64,000 bases of DNA. It comes from Mongoliitalea lutea (GTDB lineage: Bacteria > Bacteroidota > Bacteroidia > Cytophagales > Cyclobacteriaceae). A program made the position numbers and the translations under genes. The notes under the pieces are model-generated. The model searched no databases. It saw nothing but the letters and a program-made list of their open reading frames with translations, and was not told the origin of the DNA. Shown here in pieces: positions 6,601 through 13,613 of the stretch. Within the stretch, counting starts at the first letter, position 1, and each line of letters starts with the position of its first letter. The stretch lies in NCBI RefSeq assembly GCF_014652135.1, contig NZ_BMYF01000010.1, positions 1 to 64,000 on the forward strand, written 5' to 3'.

Positions 6601-6822
6601 TCATGAGTCTCCTTTTTTTCCTATTTTATTCGTTGTGTTAACTGATACAAGGGCCATAATCGCCAACACAAAGTAAATAAGCACAGCAATAGGCCTCGAT
6701 GTTTCAAAGGCTCCTAAAACTGCAAATTGATTACAGTTTGGATTAAAGAAAGCAATATCAATAGCAGCGTAAGTCCAACATAAGAAGATAAAGAAGAAGA
6801 AAGCCATTATAATTTTTCTCAT
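6601..6822 (-). CDS. 73-residue two-helix membrane protein, copy 3
   Basis: It is nearly identical to copies 1 and 2, with NPNC instead of SPNC in the loop and AIMAL instead of AIMSL in the second helix. The upstream spacer to repeat copy 5 (6823..6960) is shared with copy 1. The coding frame is preserved in all copies, which argues that the protein is, or was recently, under selection. Confidence 0.75.
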   Translation of the reverse strand: MRKIIMAFFFFIFLCWTYAAIDIAFFNPNCNQFAVLGAFETSRPIAVLIYFVLAIMALVSVNTTNKIGKKGDS

Positions 6823-6960
6823 AAGGTTTTTCTGTTAACGATTACAGTTTTGAAAGATTTAAAGAAGCAATTTTAGTAAGTTCAATCTCACATAGTGTGT
6901 TTGAGTAAATCCTGATGGAAAATAATGGATAGGCCTCAATTTAGAAAAGAAGGAGGAAAA

Positions 6961-7194
6961 GATAAACGTTTAATTTCTGGTTTGCTGAGCTATAGGAGAT
7001 GTACTGCCCCTTGAGGGCAGAGAAGGGGAGTGTGGTTTTTACCATGGGTTTGAGAACCCATGGTTATTGTTGTGTTGCTCTTTCAGAGCAGGGTGACGTT
7101 TAGAACTGTAGATCTGTATTTCTTAGATTCACCTAATCCGAAATGAACGGCTAGGGCCGTAGGCCTGTGGTCTTCGTAGGAGGGAATAATTTGT
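6961..7194. repeat. Hairpin-rich repeat, copy 5 (right end missing)
   Basis: It starts at GATAAACGTTTAATTT like copies 1 and 3 but breaks off after AGGAGGGAATAATT. The following ~95 bases up to the divergent 73-aa gene at 7292 hold nothing recognisable. Confidence 0.85.
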
Positions 7195-7291
7195 CAGGTT
7201 AGGTCAGATCCGGATGTCTTTTTAAGTCCCCTGTAAATTTTAAAGTATGACTTTACAAACATGTTATCTGGAGTTATGAAAGATTTCCCCA

Positions 7292-7513
7292 TTATTGTTT
7301 TCTGCCTTTTTCTTCCCTATTGGTTTCTCTAATTGAAATAATGGCTATTATAACTAGCAAGAAATAAATTAGAGATGCAATTGGTTTTGATGTTTTTATT
7401 GAACCCATAACATAAAACTCATTAATATTTGGGCTTAGGAAAAAAACATCGATAAATGCATATAGCCAACATAAAAGAAGAAAATAATAAAATAATTTTA
7501 TTGCTCGTATCAT
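7292..7513 (-). CDS. 73-residue two-helix membrane protein, divergent copy 4
   Basis: It has the same length and layout as the other three (about residues 5-27 and 44-62 hydrophobic) and conserved positions such as LCWLYAFIDVFFLSPN and KPIASLIYFLL. Roughly half the residues differ, and the loop Cys is Asn. It lies 51 bases downstream of two double-glycine precursor genes (7565..7774, 7789..7986) on the same strand. This is the arrangement most consistent with an immunity gene for them. It is probably the parental type, with the near-identical trio derived from a later expansion. Confidence 0.75.
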   Translation of the reverse strand: MIRAIKLFYYFLLLCWLYAFIDVFFLSPNINEFYVMGSIKTSKPIASLIYFLLVIIAIISIRETNREEKGRKQ

Positions 7514-7564
7514 TAACTCTATAATTTAAATCAAGGGAATAATTAAATTCCCTTGAAAATTGTT

Positions 7565-7774
7565 TTAAGCTCTATAATGCGTTGGACCAGCTTTAGATAA
7601 ATCAGGCTCCTTTAAACATTCACAATTATAAGAACCCCACCCATAACCTACTTGATAACCTCCGAAGAGAGCAGCTCCAACTCTCAAGATTAGATTAATA
7701 TATCCTCCTTCAATAGAATTTATTTCTTTTTCTTCAAGAGGATGAAAGACTTTTTCTATTTTATTTTTTTTCAT
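7565..7774 (-). CDS. Double-glycine leader peptide precursor D
   Basis: This 69-aa protein has a leader of about 24 residues with a double-glycine end (KEINSIEGG). The core of about 45 residues is glycine- and aromatic-rich (GAALFGGYQVGYGWGSY), with a Cys-x-Cys pair (YNCEC) and a polar tail. The leader sequence differs from the A/B/C type, so this is a separate precursor lineage. It lies 14 bases downstream of precursor E and upstream of the 73-aa membrane protein, suggesting a two-peptide operon with its own immunity gene. The bacteriocin role is inferred. Confidence 0.72.
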   Translation of the reverse strand: MKKNKIEKVFHPLEEKEINSIEGGYINLILRVGAALFGGYQVGYGWGSYNCECLKEPDLSKAGPTHYRA

Positions 7775-7788
7775 AGCGTAATCAAATT

Positions 7789-7986
7789 TTAAGGGTAACG
7801 TAATCCTGTTGGTCCATAAATTTTACCACCTTGGTAAGAACTGTTTACTTCACTAATTCTATTTTTTAATGCACACCAAGCTTTGTGTGCAAAATAGCCT
7901 ATATTAGCTAGTGGATCTGAACCCATTGGGGCTCCTCCATTTAGATTATATTTCTCTAAATAATCTAATTCTTTAAACTTGTCCAT
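7789..7986 (-). CDS. Double-glycine leader peptide precursor E
   Basis: This 65-aa protein has a short leader (MDKFKELDYLEKYNLNGG), with a typical acidic/hydrophobic pattern before the GG. The core of about 47 residues begins APMGSDPLANIG, contains one Cys (KAWCALK) and ends GPTGLRYP. It is less hydrophobic than the other cores. It is first in the apparent operon 7986 to 7292 with precursor D and the 73-aa protein. The pair could be a two-component bacteriocin. It could instead be a signalling peptide exported by the same transporter. Confidence 0.7.
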   Translation of the reverse strand: MDKFKELDYLEKYNLNGGAPMGSDPLANIGYFAHKAWCALKNRISEVNSSYQGGKIYGPTGLRYP

Positions 7987-8001
7987 AATTTAAATAAATT
8001 T

Positions 8002-8094
8002 TCATTTTTCCCCAACCATTTCCAGGCGTTGGGTTTTCCCAATCTCATCCAAACAATTCTTGGTAGCTAGCATAAAGACTTGTTGTTTGATCAT
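8002..8094 (-). CDS. Possible 30-residue leader-like peptide
   Basis: A short ATG frame ends 15 bases before the start of precursor E. The translation is leader-like (acidic/hydrophobic, ending EMVGEK) with one Cys but has no core after it. It could be a remnant of another precursor, an upstream regulatory ORF, or chance. It is listed only because of its position and orientation. Confidence 0.2.
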   Translation of the reverse strand: MIKQQVFMLATKNCLDEIGKTQRLEMVGEK

Positions 8095-8115
8095 GATACT
8101 AAATTAATCTTGCTC

Positions 8116-8134
8116 CGTGCTGAAAAACAGCACG
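8116..8134. terminator. Hairpin between the protease gene and the precursor operon
   Basis: CGTGCTG and CAGCACG form a perfect 7-bp stem with an AAAAA loop, about 20 bases past the CPBP protease stop codon. The T tract on the minus strand is weak, so it may attenuate or separate the export genes from the precursor genes rather than terminate fully. Confidence 0.4.
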
Positions 8135-8155
8135 ATAGAAATTTTTTCAAATTTT

Positions 8156-8851
8156 TTACGGTTCGTAAAAAATCGCCAAAGGAATCAATAAGGTGGCATT
8201 GTAGACACCATGGAAAATAATTGCCCACTTCATGCCGTAGGTTAGCCGAACATAGCTTAGAATCAACCCTAAAACAATCTGAATCCCCACCAAAAAGGGT
8301 ACTAGATAGAAATGGTTGCTATAGTCAAATTCTGTATAGTTTCCCATATGAACTAATCCGAATAAGATGGAAGATACCCAAATAACCATTTTGAGAGAAG
8401 GTTGCCTTCCTTGATTGAGCTGTATGAAAAGATAAGCTAAATACCCCCAAAATATGATTAGAGGATACCAAACTTCACTCAGAAGCAAAAAAGAAAGTCC
8501 AAAACTCCAAGCCAAAGAGCTGTATTTCAAGTTTTGATGTAAGCGATATACAGGCTCCTCTAGCAAAGGTGCGATAAATATCCCCGCAAACACTATGAGC
8601 CAAAGATGATTTTCCAGCATGGCTTCTATTTTATGATCAAATTGCTCTATATCAAATAAGTGTAAGAGCAGACCTAGTGGAACGATTGCCAAAAACGTGA
8701 TTAGCAGCAATTTCAGAAACTCCTTGGGGGTCATATCTGCAAAGGTTTCAGGTCTGTGTGGATTTTTGAGAAAATTGATAATGTTCTCAATTGTTTCTGT
8801 GATTTGTGCCTTAAATGTAGAGTTATGCACAGATTGAGTTGTAGAATACAT
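8156..8851 (-). CDS. CPBP-family intramembrane metalloprotease
   Basis: This 231-aa polytopic membrane protein has the three CPBP/Abi motifs: E98-E99-x-x-x-R103 (LLEEPVYR), FGLVH with H168, and HGVYN with H214 and N218. These residues place the zinc site within the membrane in this family (related to Rce1 and to bacteriocin self-immunity proteins such as PlnI). In Gram-positive class II bacteriocin operons these proteins often confer immunity or process peptides. Here the gene lies between the exporter genes and the precursors, supporting the same role by inference. Its start overlaps the end of the HTH gene 8823..9152 by 29 bases, so the two are probably co-translated. Confidence 0.85.
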   Translation of the reverse strand: MYSTTQSVHNSTFKAQITETIENIINFLKNPHRPETFADMTPKEFLKLLLITFLAIVPLGLLLHLFDIEQFDHKIEAMLENHLWLIVFAGIFIAPLLEEPVYRLHQNLKYSSLAWSFGLSFLLLSEVWYPLIIFWGYLAYLFIQLNQGRQPSLKMVIWVSSILFGLVHMGNYTEFDYSNHFYLVPFLVGIQIVLGLILSYVRLTYGMKWAIIFHGVYNATLLIPLAIFYEP

Positions 8852-9152
8852 AAGTTTTAAAGTTTAGTGATTGAAAATTTCTTCCTCCATTTACATTGGT
8901 GATCTGAGTGTTTTCTAAAATTTCAAATTTCCAGTCGATCCGAACTTGTTTTTGACAGGCAAAGACAAAGCTGTTTAACCTCCTTGAAAATTGAATGTCA
9001 AGCCCCATATCTTTAAGGTATTCTACATACACATAAAGCTGACGCCTGCTGATCCCTAGCCTTAAGGCTAATTCCTCAGGGCTGCCTGTTCTCTCTTCTC
9101 GAATGAGTTTATTGATCAGCTGTAATCGCTCGATTTGTTTGATGAATTCCAT
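8823..9152 (-). CDS. Small HTH regulator beside the exporter genes
   Basis: This 109-aa protein has an N-terminal helix (IERLQLINKLIREERTG) and an HTH at about residues 25-50 (ELALRLGISRRQLYVYVEYL), clearly related to the HTH proteins of the cassettes (1140..1352, 5852..6112). Its C-terminal third is odd: ILENTQITNVNGGRNF resembles a double-glycine leader end, followed by ~20 residues. This could mean an HTH gene fused to part of a precursor, or it could be coincidence. It sits 107 bases downstream of the ABC exporter gene on the same strand and overlaps the protease gene. Confidence 0.75.
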   Translation of the reverse strand: MEFIKQIERLQLINKLIREERTGSPEELALRLGISRRQLYVYVEYLKDMGLDIQFSRRLNSFVFACQKQVRIDWKFEILENTQITNVNGGRNFQSLNFKTYVFYNSICA

Positions 9153-9259
9153 GGTTGGTTGTGTTGTTGGTGAAGTAAATTTGTGATTAGTTAATTGGGT
9201 TACTTAGTGATTGAGTGGTTTTTTGATCTCATGATTACGGTTTTATGAGTAGTCCAAAT

Positions 9260-11410
9260 TCAAAGTATGACCAATTGCTTGCGGATCATTTCGAAATATT
9301 TCCCCTCTTGCATTATCAATTGATCATGCGTACCTTCTTCAATGAGTTTTCCTTTGTCAAGGACATAGATTCTATCAAAGTCTTGAACTGCTGCCAGTCT
9401 ATGGGTAATGAAAATGATGGTTTTGCCCTCAGTTGCGAGCATTCGGATGGTTTGCTGTACAAATTGTTCGGAATCTGGGTCTAAGGAGGCAGTTGCCTCA
9501 TCCAGTATTAATATGGAGGGATCTCGATAAAGTGCCCTAGCTATGGCAATTCGTTGTTTTTGGCCGCCTGACAGGGAAGCACCATTCTCCCCTAGATAGG
9601 TGCCGAAGCCATTTGGTAAGCTTTCAATAAATGGCATCATCCCTAATTTATTGCAGATTTGTACTACCTTTTGCATATCTGGCAGATAATCTCCCAGGGC
9701 GATGTTTTCAAGGACATTGCCCGCAAATAAATCAATCCGTTGAGGTACCACAGAGACAATTTGCCTCAAACTTGCATTTGAAATAAATTTAATATCCTGT
9801 TCTCCGATGTAGATATTTCCTGATTGTAGCGGGTAGAGATTTTGCAGAAGAGATACTAATGTGCTTTTACCAGAACCACTTTCGCCCACGACTCCCAATA
9901 TTTTGCCCTGTGGGAAAACCAGGTTCAAACCGTCAAAAACATTGGCCCGTGAACCATAGCGAAAACTCACGTTTTTGAAACGGATATCTCCAACATCTTC
10001 TTTCTTGAGAGGAAAGGTGTCATCATTGCTTTCTACTTCTAAATCCATAATTTCAAAAAGACGATCAGCTGCTATTAAGGCATTTTGAATGGTTTTATTC
10101 ATGCCAATCAGACTTGACACAGGGCCGGTAAGGTATCCGGTTAATGCATAAAAAGACATGAGTTCTCCAGGTGTAATTTCATTTTTCAACACATAGCCTG
10201 CACCGACCCATAATAATATGATTGTAAATACTCTTGAGACCATCTCTGATGAGGTGCCCGAGAAAATATTGTTCAGTCCAGATTGATAAATTGTTTTAAG
10301 TAAGGAAACAAATCGTACCTCGGTCTTGATATTGGCGTGGTCTTCTGCGCCAAACCTTTTGATGGTGCCAGCCGATGTGATGGATTCTACCAATTGGGAT
10401 TCGAGTTCCGCGGATTCCTCCATGAGTCTTCGCTCAATTTTTTTATTGAGACTATTGGTAATGAGATAGATGGTCACATAAAGAGGGATCACCAATAGCA
10501 TCACTAAGGCCAATTTCCAGTAAAATGTAAACATTAAAGCGAAGGAGAAAATGACTATGAAAATATTTACCAACAAGCCTATGGATACCTCGTTAATGAA
10601 TGCTCTGATTTTTACAGCATCATTAATCCGTGATATGATTTCTCCTACTCTCATAGTGTCAAAAAACCGTTGTGGGAGGGTAAGTAAATGTTTGTAATAA
10701 CCTAATATCAACCGTGCATCGATTCGTTGGCCTACTTTGATTACAAAAAGTGTTTGGAACACCCCGATCACTACCTGTAATACCAATAAGACAAGCATCG
10801 CTACCGAAAGCAGGTTAAGCAAGTTTACATTTCTACCGATAAAGACATGGTCAATTATCTTTTGAACATAAATCGAAGTGGAAAGTCCCAAAATCGTATA
10901 AACAATAGCACCAATTAATGATTGAAACATCACTCCACGGTGCGGACGAATAAGAAACCAAAATCGACTCCAAGTGCTAACTTTTTGGTTGATGGCTTTG
11001 AATTCATCATTGGGCATTAATAGTACCAATACTCCCGTCCACATTTCTTTGAATGCATCAGGACTGACCTTGTGCATTTGGCCATCGCCAGGATCCATGT
11101 ATTCCACGGTCTTATCACCTACATTATAAAGAACTACAAAATGATGCAGTACTTTTTTGACGATTACATGAGCGATTACCGGCATGGGTACATCTTTAAG
11201 TGCCTCAAATTCTCCTCTCACTCCTTTAGCAGAAAACCCCATTTTAGTAGCAGCTTCAATCATTCCCAAGATGTTGGTCCCTTTTTGGTCAGTGGAGGCC
11301 ATTTGCCTGATCTTGGAAACCGGCATTTCCAATTTATAGTAAGATGCTACAGAGGCTAAACAAGCAGCACCGCAGTCGGTAATATCCCTTTGTTTGATTT
11401 TGATACTCAT
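9260..11410 (-). CDS. Peptidase-containing ABC transporter (C39-type bacteriocin exporter)
   Basis: With the ATG at 11410 the protein is 716 aa and begins MSIKIKQRDITDCG, the normal family start; an upstream ATG at 11455 would overlap the adaptor gene. The C39 peptidase domain (about 1-135) has C13 in DITDCGAACL, H90 in LHHFVVLY and D106 in YMDPGDG, so the catalytic set is complete. A six-helix ABC membrane domain follows (about 150-430), then an ATPase domain with GESGSGKST, LSGGQKQRIAIARAL, ILILDEATASLD and ITHRL. Such exporters cleave double-glycine leaders and carry the core through the inner membrane. It pairs with the HlyD adaptor upstream; an outer-membrane channel is not encoded here. 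Confidence 0.93.
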   Translation of the reverse strand: MSIKIKQRDITDCGAACLASVASYYKLEMPVSKIRQMASTDQKGTNILGMIEAATKMGFSAKGVRGEFEALKDVPMPVIAHVIVKKVLHHFVVLYNVGDKTVEYMDPGDGQMHKVSPDAFKEMWTGVLVLLMPNDEFKAINQKVSTWSRFWFLIRPHRGVMFQSLIGAIVYTILGLSTSIYVQKIIDHVFIGRNVNLLNLLSVAMLVLLVLQVVIGVFQTLFVIKVGQRIDARLILGYYKHLLTLPQRFFDTMRVGEIISRINDAVKIRAFINEVSIGLLVNIFIVIFSFALMFTFYWKLALVMLLVIPLYVTIYLITNSLNKKIERRLMEESAELESQLVESITSAGTIKRFGAEDHANIKTEVRFVSLLKTIYQSGLNNIFSGTSSEMVSRVFTIILLWVGAGYVLKNEITPGELMSFYALTGYLTGPVSSLIGMNKTIQNALIAADRLFEIMDLEVESNDDTFPLKKEDVGDIRFKNVSFRYGSRANVFDGLNLVFPQGKILGVVGESGSGKSTLVSLLQNLYPLQSGNIYIGEQDIKFISNASLRQIVSVVPQRIDLFAGNVLENIALGDYLPDMQKVVQICNKLGMMPFIESLPNGFGTYLGENGASLSGGQKQRIAIARALYRDPSILILDEATASLDPDSEQFVQQTIRMLATEGKTIIFITHRLAAVQDFDRIYVLDKGKLIEEGTHDQLIMQEGKYFEMIRKQLVIL

Positions 11411-11421
11411 GGCAGTAGTGA

Positions 11422-12597
11422 TTAGGATGGAAGTTGAACTTGCGGATTGATCCAATTATCGACTTTGTCATAAAGCAATTGATATAATGATCTTCGAGCT
11501 ATTACAAACCGTGCATTGAAGGTCATCCCCTTTTTGATTAGCCCCTCCTGTCCTGTTGTCAGGGTTAGATGAGGAGATGCCAATGCACAGGTAACTAAGA
11601 ATCCGGCCTCTTTTTCATTTATCAAGGTCAGATCATCAGCGATATCAATAACTTTTCCTGTGGCAAGTCCCCATTGATTGTAATTGTATGCGTCAACTTG
11701 GAAACTGACCTCCTGGCCTATTTCTACAAAAGCAATGTCCATGGGAGAAATGTAGGTCACGGCAATCAATGTGGTGTCAGGAGATATTTCCGCTAGTTTT
11801 TGATGCGGGTGGATAAAGTCTCCTTTATTCAGATTCAAGACATTGATAAGAGTTCCATTGGTGCCCGCGATAATCTTGTATTGATCCATTTGTTCGGAGA
11901 AAACATCCAGCTGACTTTTAAGTCGAATCTTTTCCTGTTGATAATTGACCAGTTCTTGTTCCCATAAGTTGATTTGTTGTTTTTTGAGAAGCTCCAATTG
12001 TGTTTTCGCCTGCATGTACTGAGCTTCTGTATTGTCGTATTCAGCGAATGCTATGGATTTACTTTCGAATAATATTTGAGCCCGCTCATAGTCTCTAGTT
12101 AATTTCTGAAGACTTGTTTGATGATTGGATAGTTTTGATTGAAACTCTAGGAATGATGCTTGGTAATAGTTGGACTGTAAGCGAAGAGGAGCAAGTGAAG
12201 ATTCTTCTAAGTCTATGTTTACCAGTTTTTGCAGGTCATTCATGAAGCTTTGCACTAAGGTTAATCGTTCTTCGAAACCTATCATTTCTAAATGAATTTG
12301 TTCATTTCGGATCAATGCCAAAACGTCCCCTTTTTTGACCTTTTGGTTTTCTAAAAGATTCCACTGTTCGATCCGCCCGCCAACAGAGGCAATTAAGGAA
12401 TTGCGCTGAAGTGCTGATTGAAATGTTCCCCTTGCTTGGACAGCTACATCTACATACACTAGGGGTAGCGCAATTACTGCACTTACCAAAAAGCCCAGTA
12501 TGATCAAGTAAATAATACTGGATCGCACGCTGATTTTAGAATCATAAACTTCGACGGTTTGCTGCGTGATGGAGGCAGGGAATAGGTTAGTTTCCAT
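11422..12597 (-). CDS. HlyD-family membrane fusion (periplasmic adaptor) protein
   Basis: This 391-aa protein has a short cytoplasmic N-terminus and one membrane helix at about residues 29-50. A split biotinyl-lipoyl-like domain follows (SVGGRIEQWNLLENQKVKKG and GTNGTLINVLNLNKGDF) around a long coiled coil (about 105-245), with a beta-barrel C-terminal part. It is the adaptor of a type I secretion-like complex, linking the ABC exporter (11 bases downstream) to a TolC-type outer-membrane channel. It is first in the export operon, and the region upstream (12598..12725) holds two TAAACGTTTA palindromes. Confidence 0.9.
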   Translation of the reverse strand: METNLFPASITQQTVEVYDSKISVRSSIIYLIILGFLVSAVIALPLVYVDVAVQARGTFQSALQRNSLIASVGGRIEQWNLLENQKVKKGDVLALIRNEQIHLEMIGFEERLTLVQSFMNDLQKLVNIDLEESSLAPLRLQSNYYQASFLEFQSKLSNHQTSLQKLTRDYERAQILFESKSIAFAEYDNTEAQYMQAKTQLELLKKQQINLWEQELVNYQQEKIRLKSQLDVFSEQMDQYKIIAGTNGTLINVLNLNKGDFIHPHQKLAEISPDTTLIAVTYISPMDIAFVEIGQEVSFQVDAYNYNQWGLATGKVIDIADDLTLINEKEAGFLVTCALASPHLTLTTGQEGLIKKGMTFNARFVIARRSLYQLLYDKVDNWINPQVQLPS

Positions 12598-12697
12598 AGA
12601 CTAAAAGATTTAAAAGGTTGATGTCCAGCTTTCATTTGAAAATGCTGTAATCGAAAATTAAAAAAACACCCACTAATTTCCTCTTATCCCACCCAAG

Positions 12698-12722
12698 TTA
12701 AACGTTTAAATAAACGTTTAAT
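12698..12722. promoter_or_regulatory. Tandem TAAACGTTTA palindromes upstream of the export operon
   Basis: TTAAACGTTTAA (12698-12709) is followed immediately by TAAACGTTTA (12711-12720), about 100-120 bases upstream of the adaptor start. The same 10-base palindrome opens repeat copies 1, 3 and 5 (near 158, 2204 and 6963). An AAACGTTT-centred palindrome resembles LacI-family operators, and the local HTH proteins are other candidate binders. The rest of 12598..12849 shows no gene. Confidence 0.45.
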
Positions 12723-12849
12723 TTAACCACCTGCTCTTTGGAGATTTATCATTAGTTGACAATCGGGTATGTACTTAGGGTTTAAAACCCTAGCGTTAAA
12801 AATACATCAACTTCAAAAAGTCTGTGGATTGCCAAAAAAAACAACCAAT

Positions 12850-13119
12850 TTACAGCGCTCCTATCCACCAAAGCCCTACTCCAATAAAAATGGCATAACC
12901 TAGTCCGTAAAGCATGAGTTTCTTTTTGATTTCGTTTTTGGTCAAGGTTCTATGGTGGGGTTCCAATTTGTATAGGGCTAAGCGACAGCTTGCATTGACG
13001 ATAAAAAGTACCCAAAAAGCTTCACTGTTGAATGATTGCTCACTTATCCAAGAGCTGATCAAGAGCACAGCCATAATAGCTAAACTCACATGATATCCTG
13101 TCTTCAAAAATACCTTCAT
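12850..13119 (-). CDS. Small three-helix membrane protein, unknown
   Basis: This 89-aa protein has hydrophobic segments at about residues 8-22, 34-46 and 70-86, and a basic stretch (HHRTLTKNEIKKKLM) between the last two. No motif is recognised. It stands alone between the peptide export operon and the rpiB-tatC-glyA group, on the same strand as both. It is either an ordinary small inner-membrane protein or an accessory of the neighbouring locus; the sequence does not decide between these. Confidence 0.6.
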   Translation of the reverse strand: MKVFLKTGYHVSLAIMAVLLISSWISEQSFNSEAFWVLFIVNASCRLALYKLEPHHRTLTKNEIKKKLMLYGLGYAIFIGVGLWWIGAL

Positions 13120-13158
13120 TATTAACTGAAATTAAATTAATAATGAAAGATAAAAAAA

Positions 13159-13178
13159 CCTGCGAAATTATCCGCAGG
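13159..13178 (-). terminator. Hairpin at the end of rpiB
   Basis: CCTGCG and CGCAGG form a short stem overlapping the last codons of rpiB, followed on the minus strand by TTTTTTTATC. This fits a compact intrinsic terminator. Confidence 0.6.
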
Positions 13179-13608
13179 CTATTTTATTGACACGGGTGGC
13201 GTGGCGGCCACCTTCAAAGGCTGTTTGCAAGAAGATATCCACCATCTTGGAGGCTGTCTCGAAAGGAATAAATCGGGCAGGGATAGCTAGCACATTGGCA
13301 TCATTATGTGAACGGGCCAAGGCGGCTAGTTCTTCATTCCAACACAAGGCAGCGCGGATACCTTGGTGTTTGTTGGCTGTGATCGCGACACCATTGCCAC
13401 TGCCACAGATTAAGATTCCAAAATCAAACTCACCAGCTTCCACAGCAGTAGCCAAGGGGTGTACATGGTCAGGATAATCTACTGAACCATCAGAGTAGGG
13501 GCCGAAGTCTTTGACTTCCAAACCTGCTTCCTGCAATTGTTTGATTATGGTTTGCTTGTATTCATATCCGGCATGGTCTCCGCCGATTGCAATTTTTTTC
13601 ATCATCAA
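13168..13608 (-). CDS. rpiB: Ribose 5-phosphate isomerase B
   Basis: This RpiB/LacAB-family enzyme of 146 aa interconverts ribose 5-phosphate and ribulose 5-phosphate in the non-oxidative pentose phosphate pathway. Family features are KIAIGGDHAGYEYK at the N-terminus, the phosphate-binding GILICGSGNGVAITANK with the usual catalytic Cys, the RAALCWN segment, and the NDANVLAIPARFI loop. The first three codons are all Met, so the exact start is uncertain by up to two codons. It lies five bases after tatC on the same strand, suggesting an operon with it. Confidence 0.94.
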   Translation of the reverse strand: MMMKKIAIGGDHAGYEYKQTIIKQLQEAGLEVKDFGPYSDGSVDYPDHVHPLATAVEAGEFDFGILICGSGNGVAITANKHQGIRAALCWNEELAALARSHNDANVLAIPARFIPFETASKMVDIFLQTAFEGGRHATRVNKIACG

Positions 13609-13613
13609 AGGAG

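Larger units (their letters stand above)
5780..7193. repeat. Segmental duplication, right copy
   Basis: It matches 1019..2434 (see that entry). The left edge falls at the leader/core junction of precursor B. The right edge is where repeat copy 5 breaks off. Confidence 0.85.

Noticed and set aside
156-7194. CRISPR array
   Set aside because: The repeats are ~360 bp, irregularly spaced and separated by genes, with no short regular spacers. No cas gene is present.
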